A DNA stretch of 64,000 nucleotides from Pterois miles (lineage: Eukaryota > Chordata > Actinopteri > Perciformes > Scorpaenidae), in contig CAMQGK010000130.1 of the NCBI GenBank assembly GCA_947000775.1, positions 7,005,001-7,069,000 on the forward strand. Reading direction: 5' to 3'. Made by a program: the position numbers and the translations under genes. The notes beneath the pieces are model-generated. The model was given only the letters and a program-made list of their open reading frames with translations. It did no database searches and was not told where the DNA came from. Positions 35,441 through 46,700 of this stretch are shown here, one piece after another; position 1 is the first letter of the stretch; every line of letters begins with the position of its first letter.

Positions 35441-36180
35441 TAAGCCCTCAAAGTAAACAAACGACATGACTGAATATGGTAGTGAATGACTAGAATGAGA
35501 GTAAAGTAACAGGATACTCGCACATGTGCACACGCACGTTTTCCAAATCATATCCACCCACAACCATCTGCGAGTGATGAGAGGCGGCTAGCTGGAAACT
35601 TCTGCGCCTGCCCTTTCTGTCGTGCTGCCCTCAGAGCTGTCAGTGAGGTTAATTTTGTGATGTTTGTGATCAGTGACCAGTGTAAAGTTACTGCATGCCT
35701 CAGACCAGCCTGCGTGGGAAACGTCTGCACAATAACGTGTGTTAACTATTCAGTTTCTCTTCTCCTACACAAATGTTCTCACACACATTCTCCTACATAT
35801 ATAATATCGGTGTTTCCGGTTTGTTTATTTGCTTTTTCTTGTCTATCTTAACACATTGGATATGAACTTTTGCCACACATGCCTGTAGTTTTATTACATA
35901 CATACTTCCATTACTTCACATAGCTTTTAAAAAGGTTGACAGAGCTGCCAATGAAATGAATCAGCACAAGAAGTTGCATACCTCACTCAGTGAAATGTCC
36001 TTTAGCAAACGGATTAACAAAACAACAAGAATATGGTTACTCATTAAGACTAGGCTGCCCACAATGTGGATGTACAGTATGTACCGTGATTTAACACAAC
36101 TCTCTACATACGTCTACAACTCCACGTCTGAAAAGTTAATCCAATGCTGAAATGCCTTAAACTGTCAATCTTTCTCATAT
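35441..36180. other. Gene-free stretch
   Basis: Unassigned sequence of mixed composition. No exon, RNA gene or clear repeat was recognised. Confidence 0.45.
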
Positions 36181-36790
36181 CCAGCAGGGGGGGACTCCTC
36201 TGGTTGCTAACAGAAGTCTGATTGTATAGACGTCTATGAGAAAATGAGCCTGCTTCTCACTTGATTTCTAGTCTTCTTCAATACAGCATGATGTTCATTT
36301 AGTGAATTATGGTCCCATTTAGAGCCAAATAGACCATAAAGCAGAAGATGCTTTAAGACGGGGCTACCTAGTGATTGACAGGTCGCTACCAAGGCATTGT
36401 CTAGTGTGGGAGATGTTGTCGTGTTAGAACTTCCACGTCACTTCTGACTGCAAAAGATGGCGACAGCCAAACACCGAGATGGTGACCACCAAAAACCAAG
36501 ATGGCGATGGCCAAAGACCAAGATGACATGACCAAAAACCCAAGATGGTGATGATCAAAAACCAAGATGCTGACAGCCAAAAAAAAAAAAAAAATGACAG
36601 CCAAAAAACCAAGATGGTGACAGCCAAAAAAAAACCAAGATGACGAAACACGATCAAAAACCAAGATAGCAGTGGCCAGAAACCAAGATGGCAACTGGCA
36701 CAAACTAAGACGGCGACGGCCAAAATGCCAAACTCAAGGCTTCAAAATGGCAGCCCACTACATTCACTACTTCAGTACGGTCTATGGTTA
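36180..36790 (+). mobile_element. Repeat family R2 with expanded AAGATGGCGAC core
   Basis: GACTCCTCTGGTTGCTAACA, ATAGACGTCTATGAGAAAAT, CAAATAGACCATAAAGCAG and GGGGCTACCTAGTGATTGAC lead into an internal tandem array (36,450-36,725) of about twelve imperfect units of the form CCAAGATGGCGACGGCCAAA. It ends CTCAAGGCTTCAAAATGGC. The same order of blocks is found at 43,330-43,745, with one unit instead of twelve. Confidence 0.7.
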
Positions 36791-38200
36791 AGATCCATGT
36801 ATTTTGTAACACCTGATCTTTGTTATTCAGGGTTTAGAGAAGATTTGTTCTGATTTTTCCTGCAAACATTTTCTCTTCTGGTAAAGAAGCTGAAAATACT
36901 GTGTGAAACTCCTCTTACGACTGAGGGAAAATACAAAATCATACAAATCCAGAACTAACCTTACGTTGTACCGCGTAGGGCGTACTGGCTACTGTAACAG
37001 ACATGCAGCAGGAGCAGTAGAGGCCATAATCACTGCAGCATAACAAGGACTGACAACTATGTGCCACTGGGTGCCAACAGCGAAGGTGTCAGAATAAAAG
37101 TCTGAACACTCTTGGCCCTCTGTGGCATCTACCAAGTGTGTGGTTTCACACACACATACACAGCAGTTTTATATTCAGCATATCACCGCAGAGCTCTGCG
37201 AACTCTCGTTCACCGTTATAGGCTTTAACTTCAAGAACTGCAATCTTATCTAGTGTGTTTTTCTGTTGGTGTGTGTCCCATTTCATAAGTCAGAACAGCT
37301 GAGTCACTTCCCATATTCCACTCGGCTGAAAAACCTTATGTGTTTTAAAGAGGTATCTCACATCATTGTCTCCTCACTGACTCATATCCTCTACTCAACC
37401 AGCTCTGAAGCATCTGCAAGCTTTTACTGTTTGAGACATGGACTACATAAAGAGATTATCAAGCCACAACAATTAGTATTAATCAAATAATAATTTCTGT
37501 CATTTTAAAAGCAAAAATCCCACGTACTTAAATGAGACGATCTGATGCATTTCTTCGTTACGTGTGATGGCAAACTGAACCTCATTGAATGCTTTCTAAC
37601 AACACTCACCAATTCACCACATCAAAGCAGCTATGACGGGAGTAACTGCAAAGCGCTCAGCATTGACTTCCATGCCACACACACACAAACCTGGGTAAAT
37701 AAAGGCGAAAGAAAAGACAGATGACTGGGAGATTTACGTCAGCATGTCAAGGAGAGGAATCACTGACAGCTGGAGGACTCTCCACTACGAGGCTTGACGC
37801 AATTCAGGTCACGAACACCCACACATAAAGAGACGCACATTCACACCTATCCACAGGTCAGTCCTTACTTGGTTACCTTGGTCTGATTACCTTGGTTACC
37901 TTGGTTTTTCTTGTCCAGAAAAAAAACAGCCATAGAAAACTAATTCATTTATAAGCAGTTTATTTAAGCTCTGCATGCCTGCTAAAGCTGGACAATGCCC
38001 AGGATTGAATTATGGCTCTGACGTCTGACAGAGACGCTGCCTGTGACTCATCAGTCTGTGACGCTCTGACTGAATCACAAAAAAACAGGTTTTTAAACCG
38101 GTGCAGCGGACGGCAATGGAAATACTGGGTATGTATTTTGGTGCAACACCGCCCCACTCCGAGATCAAACAAGACTCGGTCAAAACTGAGTATACGTCTG
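36791..38200. other. Gene-free stretch
   Basis: Unassigned. Short runs such as TTGGTTACCTTGGTCTGATT-type repeats occur at 37,868-37,905. No exon could be supported. Confidence 0.45.
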
Positions 38201-38640
38201 GACCATATGTGACACATAGTCACAGCCTCCGTCATTTCCACGCTTCCCATTCACTGTATATGTAAGCAGCCTTGAAATGCATTCTGATAGCATGGCGGTG
38301 CATTTCGAGAGACGGAGCGTCATATTGGTCGCTCCTCATTTGCATAAAGTTGAGGTCTAGGCTAGTTTATGAAGCTAACCTTTGTCAATTCAAAATAAAA
38401 ACAGATTTCGCTACTGCATGGCTTGCTTCTTGCATAAGACGTTTTCAGAAACACATTTTGGTGAACTGTTTCCTTCATACAAGAGAAGAAAGTTTCCAAA
38501 CAAGCCGCCATGTTGGTTCTGGTTTCAAAGCTGGAACCAACTTTTTACCACAAGGCAAAATATTTGTCCGACCGAGTTAAAGGAAACACTACTGTGCCTG
38601 CTCGATGGACCCGGTGGACGCAGAAGATCGGCGGGTGATC
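38200..38640 (+). mobile_element. Probable teleost interspersed repeat, unclassified
   Basis: ATTCACTGTATATGTAAGCA, GGAGCGTCATATTGGTCGCT, CTCATTTGCATAAAGTTGAG, CTACTGCATGGCTTGCTTC and ACAAGCCGCCATGTTGGTTC resemble a medium-copy percomorph repeat. Overlapping open frames on both strands (38,272-38,929) do not look coding. Confidence 0.4.
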
Positions 38641-38689
38641 TGGGTACTTCATCACTCGGCTTCATGCCCCACTGAGCAACTCTCATAGG

Positions 38690-38950
38690 TGGGGATGTGG
38701 ATGGGTCAAACAAACACAGGACTTCCAACCAGGAGGCCAGTATTTGAGACCGGTGTGTTGTTTTGCAAGTTACATTACTTTCCACTCGAGGTGGTGAATA
38801 CCACGCTCGCCTCGTAAACAGCATAAATACGACCCCATTTGAAGGCACCAAAAGTCTCAGTATTTGACACAACGGGAATGAAAATGGTCTGGTTTGTTTT
38901 TGGTTATAATATATTATTGGACATGTCATATTTTAGCCAAACAGTGCATG
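38690..38950 (+). mobile_element. Repeat family R3, copy
   Basis: GGATGGGTCAAACAAACACA, GGACTTCCAACCAGGAGGCC and GTTGTTTTGCAAGTTACATT match the copies at 34,850 and 57,400. Confidence 0.6.
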
Positions 38951-39229
38951 ATGTCACAGTTTTGGTGCCATTCTTCCTCTCAATTTCCCACCTGCAACTG
39001 TAAAAGATATCTAAATTCCTGTCTAAATATTGCCCCCCACCCCCTCGCTCTTCCTCTGCTCGGGCTCGGTATGTGTCAGGGGCCATATGGTACCGTCACA
39101 GCTCAGTGTGCTGGAGGAGGAGGGCAGCCGTGGCTCAAGGTGTCACAGGAGAGGCTGGTTTAAATTTAACCGCAACAGGGCTGATATCTGCATGGCAGGT
39201 CGTGTCTCTCCCCCCTCTGCTCTCTCTTT

Positions 39230-39517
39230 CTCACACACATACATTCACAGCCCCCGGCCACATTCACACAGCAGCTCCCTCAGTCCGTCAGGAGTCAGGA
39301 CACGCTCCCTTCTTCTCTCCCACCTCATCACACCACCTGGATTTGTACGAGAGGCCAGCTGAGGACGCGGCGGAGGAGCAGGGAAAACCGTCGGGGAAGG
39401 AAGAGCGAACGTTTGCACTGAGGATAAAGCTTCGTCTGAGGCGGCAGGCGGAAGACACACAGCTGGTGGCACTGCAGAGGCACAACAGCACAGTGGGCTA
39501 AAGCTTCACTGCAAGAG
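39230..39517 (+). other. Possible non-coding first exon of an unseen gene
   Basis: GC- and pyrimidine-rich sequence without an ATG from about 39,230 ends in a consensus donor, GCAAGAG followed by GTAAGACT at 39,518. The upstream region (39,030-39,190) is also GC-rich (TCGGGCTCGGTATGTGTC). This fits a 5' UTR exon whose coding exons lie beyond a long intron. No partner exon was identified, so it remains an inference. Confidence 0.35.
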
Positions 39518-39539
39518 GTAAGACTGGAGCTTGGCTTTG

Positions 39540-40380
39540 AGAGGCTGTGTGGTGGAGGATGTGTGTGTATGCTCAATATTCATCTCTTTCACTCGGGAGG
39601 CAAATATGCAAAAGCATGCATCTCTGTGTTTGGGGTTACTCAGCATTTTGCAGCAAAATATTTGGCAAATGCAAAGTGATCCGTGCAATGTGTTTGGCAT
39701 ATTTTCTCAGGAATCACTGCTGTTTAGTCTGGCACTCAAATAGTCTGCATGCTATTCATTAATAATGCATTTCATTGAAAACTTTTAGGATATTCTGTTT
39801 TTCTGCAGCTCATTGTGAACAATAGATCCAAGTACAGATGCACTGATATGTGTAAGTTGAGTTGATTTACAGAGCACTAAGTGAGCAGGATGTGATCTCC
39901 GTTGTGGCAGCTTTTCTGAAAGGTTGCTGCTAATTAGTGAGATATAGAGATTAGACGGCAGAAGAGACAGAGGCTCTGGGGGTCACAGGGAAGGTCTGCT
40001 AATCTTATTTTAATCTAACTAGATTGAATTTGCTCTAATTGGGTTGAATTTATTTGTCAGGGAGACAAAAGATCTAGTTTATTTGCACATGACGCTGTGT
40101 ATTGTTGCTGAAAAAGATGTATTTGAGATAGATTAAATCACCCACGCTTTCCAGGAGAATTTGCTGACAGGGGCTAACATGATACAGCGCTGGCAGCGGG
40201 TAAACGCACCCCGTGGTCAATGTGCCCTGCACATCAAAGCTGCGGTAATAATTCATCAGCTCCTGTGCGGCAATACTGTCTTGAGTGGACGCTGGTGTTG
40301 CACGTATTGGTTGCAGTCAGGGAATTTCCAAAGGGCAGCATGTCCATGAGAACCCACGGCAGTGTCATACGGTTTATACG
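39540..40380. promoter_or_regulatory. Candidate conserved non-coding region
   Basis: Repeat-free sequence rich in homeodomain- and POU-like motifs: CATTAATAATGCATTTCATT, ATGCAAAGTG, GCTGCTAATTAGTGAG and ATTTGCTCTAATTGGG. It lies directly after the possible first exon. The look is that of vertebrate conserved non-coding elements, but conservation cannot be judged from one sequence. Confidence 0.25.

Positions 40381-40382
<2 letters not shown>

Positions 40383-40421
<39 letters not shown>
40383..40421. repeat. Homopolymer G tract, 39 nt
   Basis: An uninterrupted run of 39 G. The length is prone to sequencing error and variation. Glycine- or proline-rich frames across it are by-products. Confidence 0.9.
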
Positions 40422-40423
<2 letters not shown>

Positions 40424-40429
40424 GTCAAG

Positions 40430-41138
40430 TTACGAGGTCGGCACTCGGGTCTCAGTTTGGAAAGGGGAGTGGGGGAAACAGTAAAATGTCAGGCACATAA
40501 AGCTTTTTACCTTGTTGTGAAACAGACACTATTATTTTCCACTTCACAAAAAAAGTTATTATCACATGCTCAGACGGGACGTCCCGCGCTGACGTCCATA
40601 GTTTGATGATGTGGTTGATGATATTGGTATGTGGTGGTCAGCGTGGTAAAAAAGAGATGGATTAGCATAGCTCTCAGCGATCATCACCACGCATTAACGC
40701 AGGCGCTCACTCACAGGTTATGAATAAATCAAGCGTACTGTTGCATTTATAGTTACTGCTTCTTTTTTTTTTAATTTCATTAATTTTTTTTCGTCCCCCA
40801 TCGGAGGCCATCCGTCAGTAGCCAATGACGGAAAAGTGATAACACTAATAATAATATATATTATAATATTATAAAATATTAGTCAAATCATATTATAAAA
40901 AAACGGGCGAATAAGCTGGCCACATTAACAACATACATACAATAAATAAATAAATGAAATAAAATGAAACGTTCGAGAGTAGACATGGACACATGTTAAT
41001 ATATCTAAACTGTAAAATGGGGTATAATAAAGGGAGGGATTGTAATATGAAGACGACAGTAGTGACAGGTTGGCATTTAGCTCACTGGCACATTTAGCTC
41101 ACTGGCACATGAAGACGATAAGATATGAGAAATGTGGC
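40430..41138. other. Gene-free stretch
   Basis: Unique or AT-rich sequence with a near-palindromic AT run at 40,849-40,885 (AATATATATTATAATATT) and a short duplication of TTTAGCTCACTGGCACAT-type sequence at 41,077-41,110. No gene is seen. Confidence 0.45.
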
Positions 41139-41795
41139 AACACTTCATTTTACAGGTGTGCAAACTTCATGGCAATTCGGTGATAATTGGCAGGTAACCA
41201 ATTTGAAATTTCTTTGGAATTGCTGCCACGTTACCCCAATATTTACCTCAAAATTGATAAAAAATTACTTTATAATAAACACCATTTATTTTTGCTCAAA
41301 TAGCATATAATGGTGCAGAAGACAGAGGTGGAAAACTAATAATCGTAATAGTGTTTCAGTTCAAACCTGATTTCTTTTTAGTTTTAGAGGGTATGATATA
41401 AATTTTATTTAATATTTTACTTTATTTATCGACCCATGATCTTCCTCTTTGTCAGTGCTTTGTTCTATTTTATAAGAATAAATTTAAGAAAAAGGTAAAA
41501 ATGAAACACCAAAGTATGTTTTACTTTTTGTACTTTGCCTTCATCACTTCAAGTGTTAATTGTAAAACGTTTTTTCTATTTATCAGCAGATATGTACATA
41601 AAGCATATCAGTTAACTTTGTGTTCTTTTCTCGGAAATGCATTAAATAAATTACAAGCTATTGGGAAATTTTAAATAAAATTTGAGGTAAATATTTGGGG
41701 TAATGTGGCTGTAATTACAAAGAAATTTCAAACAGGTTACTTGGTAATTATCACCTAATTACCCTGAAATTTGCAGACCTATAAAATGAAGTGTT
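41139..41795. mobile_element. 657-bp MITE-like element with long inverted termini
   Basis: The first about 120 bp (AACACTTCATTTTACAGGTG ... TTACCTCAAAATT) recur inverted at the right end (AAATTTGAGGTAAATATTTG ... ATAAAATGAAGTGTT). Identity is high, with scattered changes and small indels. The interior is AT-rich and non-coding. Related single arms lie at 45,066 and 49,640. No clear target duplication was found. Confidence 0.8.
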
Positions 41796-43329
41796 AGCTG
41801 AAATTTGTATTGAATTCTGTGATTTGGTTACTTACTACTGTAGTGAGAGGACTGCTTTTCTTTGTATAATATCAAATATAATAAACAATCTGAAGATGCC
41901 ATTTCTCCCTTTAGACGACAGTAAACATAAAATGGATCAACAGGTTTGTCTCGGAGGGACAAACCTGTTGAGTTGATACTTGGGCTGACAGAAGGACGCC
42001 CCAGGGTGCTCCAGATGCAGCTTTAAAGGACTCGGGAGTTTGGCACATGACTAGAAGTGACAGGTTAATCTCTTTAAGTAGGTATCATAGCGGACCAGAG
42101 CGCCGCAGCCTTCTGGTGCTCGTAATCCGTTGTGAGCGGACGGCCGACCAACAGGTTGATCAGCAGGTTGATCAGCAGGTTTACAGCGAACGCTGTGCAG
42201 GGTCATACATCTCCGCTGTCGATCTACTGTTATGCTGCATTACGACAAATATCTTGATCGTATTGGGATGTTTCTGCGTCTTGCTGTGAACTCCTCTCAC
42301 TCTAGAGTGATTGACAGTTTGAGGGTAGTGGGGCAGAGATCATTAAAGGAGACGCATTAAGGCAAACCTCCTGGCATCTTGAGCTTCACCAGCTGTATGT
42401 CGGATTAGGAGGGCTGGCTCTGAGGCTTTATTGAGGGTGTTTAATTCATCAATGGGCCACGCTAGCATGACACTGTGTGTAACTCTGAACAAATCAAAGC
42501 AAATCTCTTCTTGATTGGCCCTTAAAAAACACATCATACATCCTCCTAGATTTTAAACACTGCAGGTTTTTCTAGCAAAAAATCACCACAACAAAGAATT
42601 TTAAGGGGAAAGTTGCTGAGAGTTTTGTGGATTAAGAGTTTCCACAGTTTATAGCCGTCATATTCCCATCCGAGCGGCCAGACACATGCTCCACAAAACA
42701 GAAAACAGTCACATGATACGAGGGGACGGTTGGAGAGGAGTTCCTGGGTCGTAACTGTCGTTCTGCGGTGGCTCATCGTAGCCACCAAAGGTCTGCTGAA
42801 GTGTCCCTGAGCAGGACACTGAACCCCGAGAGAAAAGACTCAGCACTACATTAGCAGATCAGGACGTAATGAAACTTGTTTCGGGGTAATCAGAAATCCA
42901 TCTGCCTCTCAGTTGATGATATCAGTTGTTGAGCCTAGCTCTGACCAGAGTAATAATATGTATATTTTAAATATTTATTTTTACATTTACAATGGATGGC
43001 CTTCTTTCCATTCAGCTGTCATCCCATTATGATTCGAAGTTGCTGGACTTAATTTGTAAAATAGAGTGAGATGATTTCAAGGACATGTAGTGGTCAGAGA
43101 CTGGAAATTACCTGCTGAGGTTTGGTCCAAAAGAGAAACTACTACTACTAATACTACTGATTACTACTGTATCTTATTAAATGCTAAGTTAATTAGTACA
43201 TTTTACTCAGTAGAACTGGTTTCTATTAAGCTAAAACTTCATTCATAAAGATCTGAATCAATCACTTTTTACCCAGCCGTCCAATCACAATGGACCAAAG
43301 AGCAACTGTCACGTCCTCCAAGTGTTGAG
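41796..43329. other. Gene-free stretch with small structures
   Basis: Holds a perfect hairpin at 41,938-41,970, three 12-bp units AGCAGGTTGATC at 42,150-42,181, and a fragment of the tRNA-derived SINE body (AAGTGTCCCTGAGCAGGACA, 42,798-42,828). The rest is unassigned. Confidence 0.45.
41938..41970. repeat. Perfect 13-bp inverted repeat
   Basis: CAACAGGTTTGTC and GACAAACCTGTTG flank a 7-base loop (TCGGAGG). The outer bases can extend the stem imperfectly. Confidence 0.8.
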
Positions 43330-43745
43330 CCAAAAAAATGGAGGAAAAATCATTAGACATAGACCGGCGGGTCTGTCCTCTCTCCCTATGTGCTTCAGCC
43401 TTCCCTTCATTTGTTTACAGTCAATTAGACCATAAAGAAGTGGACGCTTTAGGGCGTGGCTACCTTGTGATTGTCTGGGAGTTGTCTGTGTTTTCGTCTT
43501 ACAACTTTAACCCTTTCACAGTGTGTTTTCAGTTCATAAAACTTACATTTTGGTTGCCTAAAAATGTCTTTCTCAGTGTCTGGGTGTACTTAGCTCCACC
43601 CTCTCCTGTCACTTCTGGTTTCAAATGGCAACTGACATAAACCAAGATGGCGAGGGGCAAAATGCCGAACTCAAGGCTTCAAAACAGTCCACAAACCAGT
43701 GGCTGACGTCACGGTGACTGCGTCCACTTCTTATATACAGTCTAA
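43330..43745 (+). mobile_element. Repeat family R2, copy
   Basis: CAATTAGACCATAAAGAAGT, GGGCGTGGCTACCTTGTGAT, ACTTTAACCCTTTCACAG, TAAACCAAGATGGCGAGGGG and AACTCAAGGCTTCAAAAC are in the same order as at 36,180. A single AAGATGGCG unit is present. Confidence 0.7.
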
Positions 43746-45065
43746 GGTTGTTGCCGATATTTACTACTTTTATTGTAACGTCGACGTGGGGTCAACCAGT
43801 ACAAGAAGAGGACACCTGGCGTTTGGCTGCAGGAACAGTGGCTTGTTTCAGTCCAGCGGATCCTGTTTCTCTCACAGAATACCAACCGCTCACAGCTCTG
43901 GGAAAAGAGCACTATATATACCAAGAGAGAAACGCAATGTTGTCCCACATTAGTCTCTCTGTATGTCTCACAGCTTGATGCGAAGTCAAAATAAGTCCGC
44001 TGAGACCAGTTTGGACAGCAGGGTGGGCTTTGAAAGACCAGCTGGATGGTGCTTTCGCAGAAGCCGTCCCCATGAGAGCAAGTAAAGACAAGCGTAGGGG
44101 ACATAGGACTATAAAAAGGGAAAAGTCTGTATAAGGAAGAAGGGCTAGTAGCATGTGATTCAGTCACTCAGAACGGGATACTGCAGTATTTCCTGAATAT
44201 TTGTGGGAAGTAATCTTTAAAGCACCAAAAATTCAGTGTCAGCTCAACTTGCCAGTCAGGACGTTCTACTGAATTATAACACACTGTGGACAGCTCTTCC
44301 ATTATCTTTACATTGCTTTTTATTGTGACACTTTACTTCAGCACAGCCTTTTCCTCCGGGTGCATCACCATCAATACAGGCACAGCTTGACTCCAGGTGC
44401 ATTAATAATTCACATACACATCTTTAAGCTGTTTGCTGCAGCAGACACAGTCGCTGCTCAGATCTGTGCAAGTGTAAAAGTGAGTAATACTTGTGCTGCA
44501 TGGAGCATTAGGGATGGATGGATGGCTGCCTGCGCTGCATTAAACACCCAGCAGGAGATGACGGCTGGAGGCTTCAATGTTACGTGTAACACACTTTGAA
44601 GTTTACATGCGTCCTTTACGTTCTCAGTAAAAGCCAATAACTTGCTCAGTCGGACAGCTCAAATCAATTTTTCATCATGTCTGAGTCATATTTTTGTAGA
44701 TTTAGAGAAGCTGTTCAGAAGCTGATCAGATTTTAAAACGCATTATTTCTGCATTTGAAAAACAAACGAGCCGGCGAGAGAATATCAGAAGCAGAGCAAA
44801 TAAAAATGAGACTGCTCTGCATCTGCCAGTGCGTCACCACCTTCACTTTATTTAGTGCCTGTTCTCCATGTTAAATATACTAGAAGGATTCCTCTGCGAG
44901 CTGTTTGATGGGGCCAATGCTTTCCATGATGCAGCAGACATGGTCGGGGTCGTGTGCTGCTGCAGCTGACTGTTCGACAGATTACCATCTAACACTGAGG
45001 ACTTCCTGTCTACTTAGAAATGAATTCTCTGAGAAATGAATTTCACTACCGGCCACATAAAAATA
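43746..45065. other. Gene-free stretch
   Basis: Unassigned sequence. Overlapping short frames at 43,742-44,167 on both strands lack family matches and splice signals. Confidence 0.45.
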
Positions 45066-45160
45066 TTCTGTAACACTTCATTTTGCAGATCTGCAAATTT
45101 CCTGTTACAATTAGCATTTGAAATTTCTTTGAATTTTCCCCTACATTTACCTCAAACCAA
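45066..45160 (+). mobile_element. Solo arm of the long-TIR MITE
   Basis: TGTAACACTTCATTTTGCAG, ATCTGCAAATTTCC and TTTGAAATTTCTTTGAATT followed by TTTACCTCAAACC match the terminal repeat of the element at 41,139. Confidence 0.6.
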
Positions 45161-45689
45161 CCTTATTTAATAATTATATTTCGCTATTTCCCAAAGCAGG
45201 TAATAATTGTGTCTGGTAAGGCTATGAGTTAAGAAGGTAAACCGAATGTCACATTTTACGGTGTTTCAGTTTGAAGCAGCTGATTATTGTTAGCACAAAG
45301 ACGGAAAACAGAGGGAACAGCTAGCCTGGCTCAGTCCACTTACAGTAGGTAACAAAATTTGGTAATTAAGGTAACATTAGGTAACAAAAAACTTCCAGAC
45401 ATTCATCAGCGACTAAGTTCGTGTTTTACAATAAGACAATATGGTGAATTTGATACACGTCATGTAAACGGCTGATTCTGTTTGGATATTCTGGATTAGA
45501 CCTTATTCTGAATGAGGCATTTTCAGATTAAGACGTGTGTGATACACTGATATTATTCAGGATGTAGAAGCGTTCTTTGGACATGTATACAGCGTATTCT
45601 GAGTATGCGTCTCAGTTGGGGTGTTTACGGCAGTTTGCGTCACACAGTCTCTTGCCTGTTTACGGCCCACTCTGTACGTTACACACAAA

Positions 45690-46400
45690 CCAACTAGGGC
45701 TGCATGACTATGGCCAAAACGCTAATTATTCTAGTCAATACTGATATCATGATTATTTATCATGATTATTCTTTCATTTTAAGGAGAACATATTTTTTTA
45801 TTGTGCTTTCACATTAAAATAAACAGCGCTAATTTAACTTCCACACTGCTACATTCCTGCTAATGTACAAGTTAGGGCTGCGTGATGTTGGAAAAAACTG
45901 ACATTGCAATATTTTTTCGTGCGCTATATATACAGTATAAGTATTGCAATATCCCAAAATAAAGGAATATTCACCCTCCCCTTTTGTCAGCGATATTTTA
46001 AATCTAAGTGCTTCAATCTGGAGCACTTTGAGAGCAAAATTAGCAACATTAAGAGCTAGACATCCAATTTCATGCTCTGATTTTAATCATAAACACATTA
46101 TACTGTAGATACTATCTATCCCCAAAAGTGAAGCCAAAACATGTCAATCGCTAGCTGGTGGCTGGCTGTTTAGGAAGCACTTGATTTGGTATGTTTTTTA
46201 TGTGCAGAACACACATTTTAAATCTGTGTTACAGGCGATCATGTTCATTTAATTGTGGGAAGCCAAAATTTATGATTATTTGTGTTGAAAAGAAAAGCCC
46301 ACATTTTCCCTACTTTTAAACATAATAAAAGACTGATATCAATACATGTAAATATCGCAACGCCGACCTTTTCAAAAGGGTCAGTGAAGGGATGAAAGAG
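45690..46400. mobile_element. AGGGCTGC-type AT-rich repeats, two fragments
   Basis: CTAGGGCTGCATGACTATGG at 45,697 and GTTAGGGCTGCGTGATGTTG at 45,871 are left ends of hAT-like teleost repeats. GATATCAATACATGTAAATATCG near 46,340 may belong to the right end of the second. Boundaries are not certain. Confidence 0.4.
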
Positions 46401-46574
46401 GGCGGCTGTGGTCGCCACCGGTTAAGCACAGTATCACATGACTGCATGTAAACGGGAATCTTAGTGAAATATTTATTTTCATTAGCCATGTAAACAGCTT
46501 AGAGGGAATATTGTCTTTTCCTGATTAAAGACTGAATATTTTGTGCATGTAAATGTAGTCAGTGGGCTTTAGAG

Positions 46575-46700
46575 GTGCTGGCAGGCAGATTTTGTAACTT
46601 CTGGCGGTGTTTCGTACAGTTTTGGCCCTTCAGCCTTCAGTTTTGGTCGTCCTCATCTTGGTTTTTGGTCATCCCCAAAACACTTTGATTGATGTGTTTT
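46575..46700 (-). mobile_element. Fragment of repeat family R2
   Basis: TTTTGGTCGTCCTCATCTTG followed by GTTTTTGGTCATCC is the reverse complement of the AAGATG-CCAAAA units seen at 36,450. Confidence 0.55.

Noticed and set aside
38272..38929. Overlapping frames of 97-134 codons on both strands
   Set aside because: They lie over a probable interspersed repeat, have no common domain, and overlap each other on opposite strands.
39030..39501. 110- and 142-codon plus-strand frames
   Set aside because: Several frames are open at once in GC-rich DNA. The peptides are low complexity, and the segment fits a 5' UTR better.
40220..40606. 128-codon frame with a polyglycine run
   Set aside because: The glycine run is the 39-base G homopolymer, and there is no supporting domain.
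43742..44167. 141-codon minus-strand frame with an opposing 84-codon frame
   Set aside because: No recognisable motif or splice sites. The left part overlaps the end of repeat R2.
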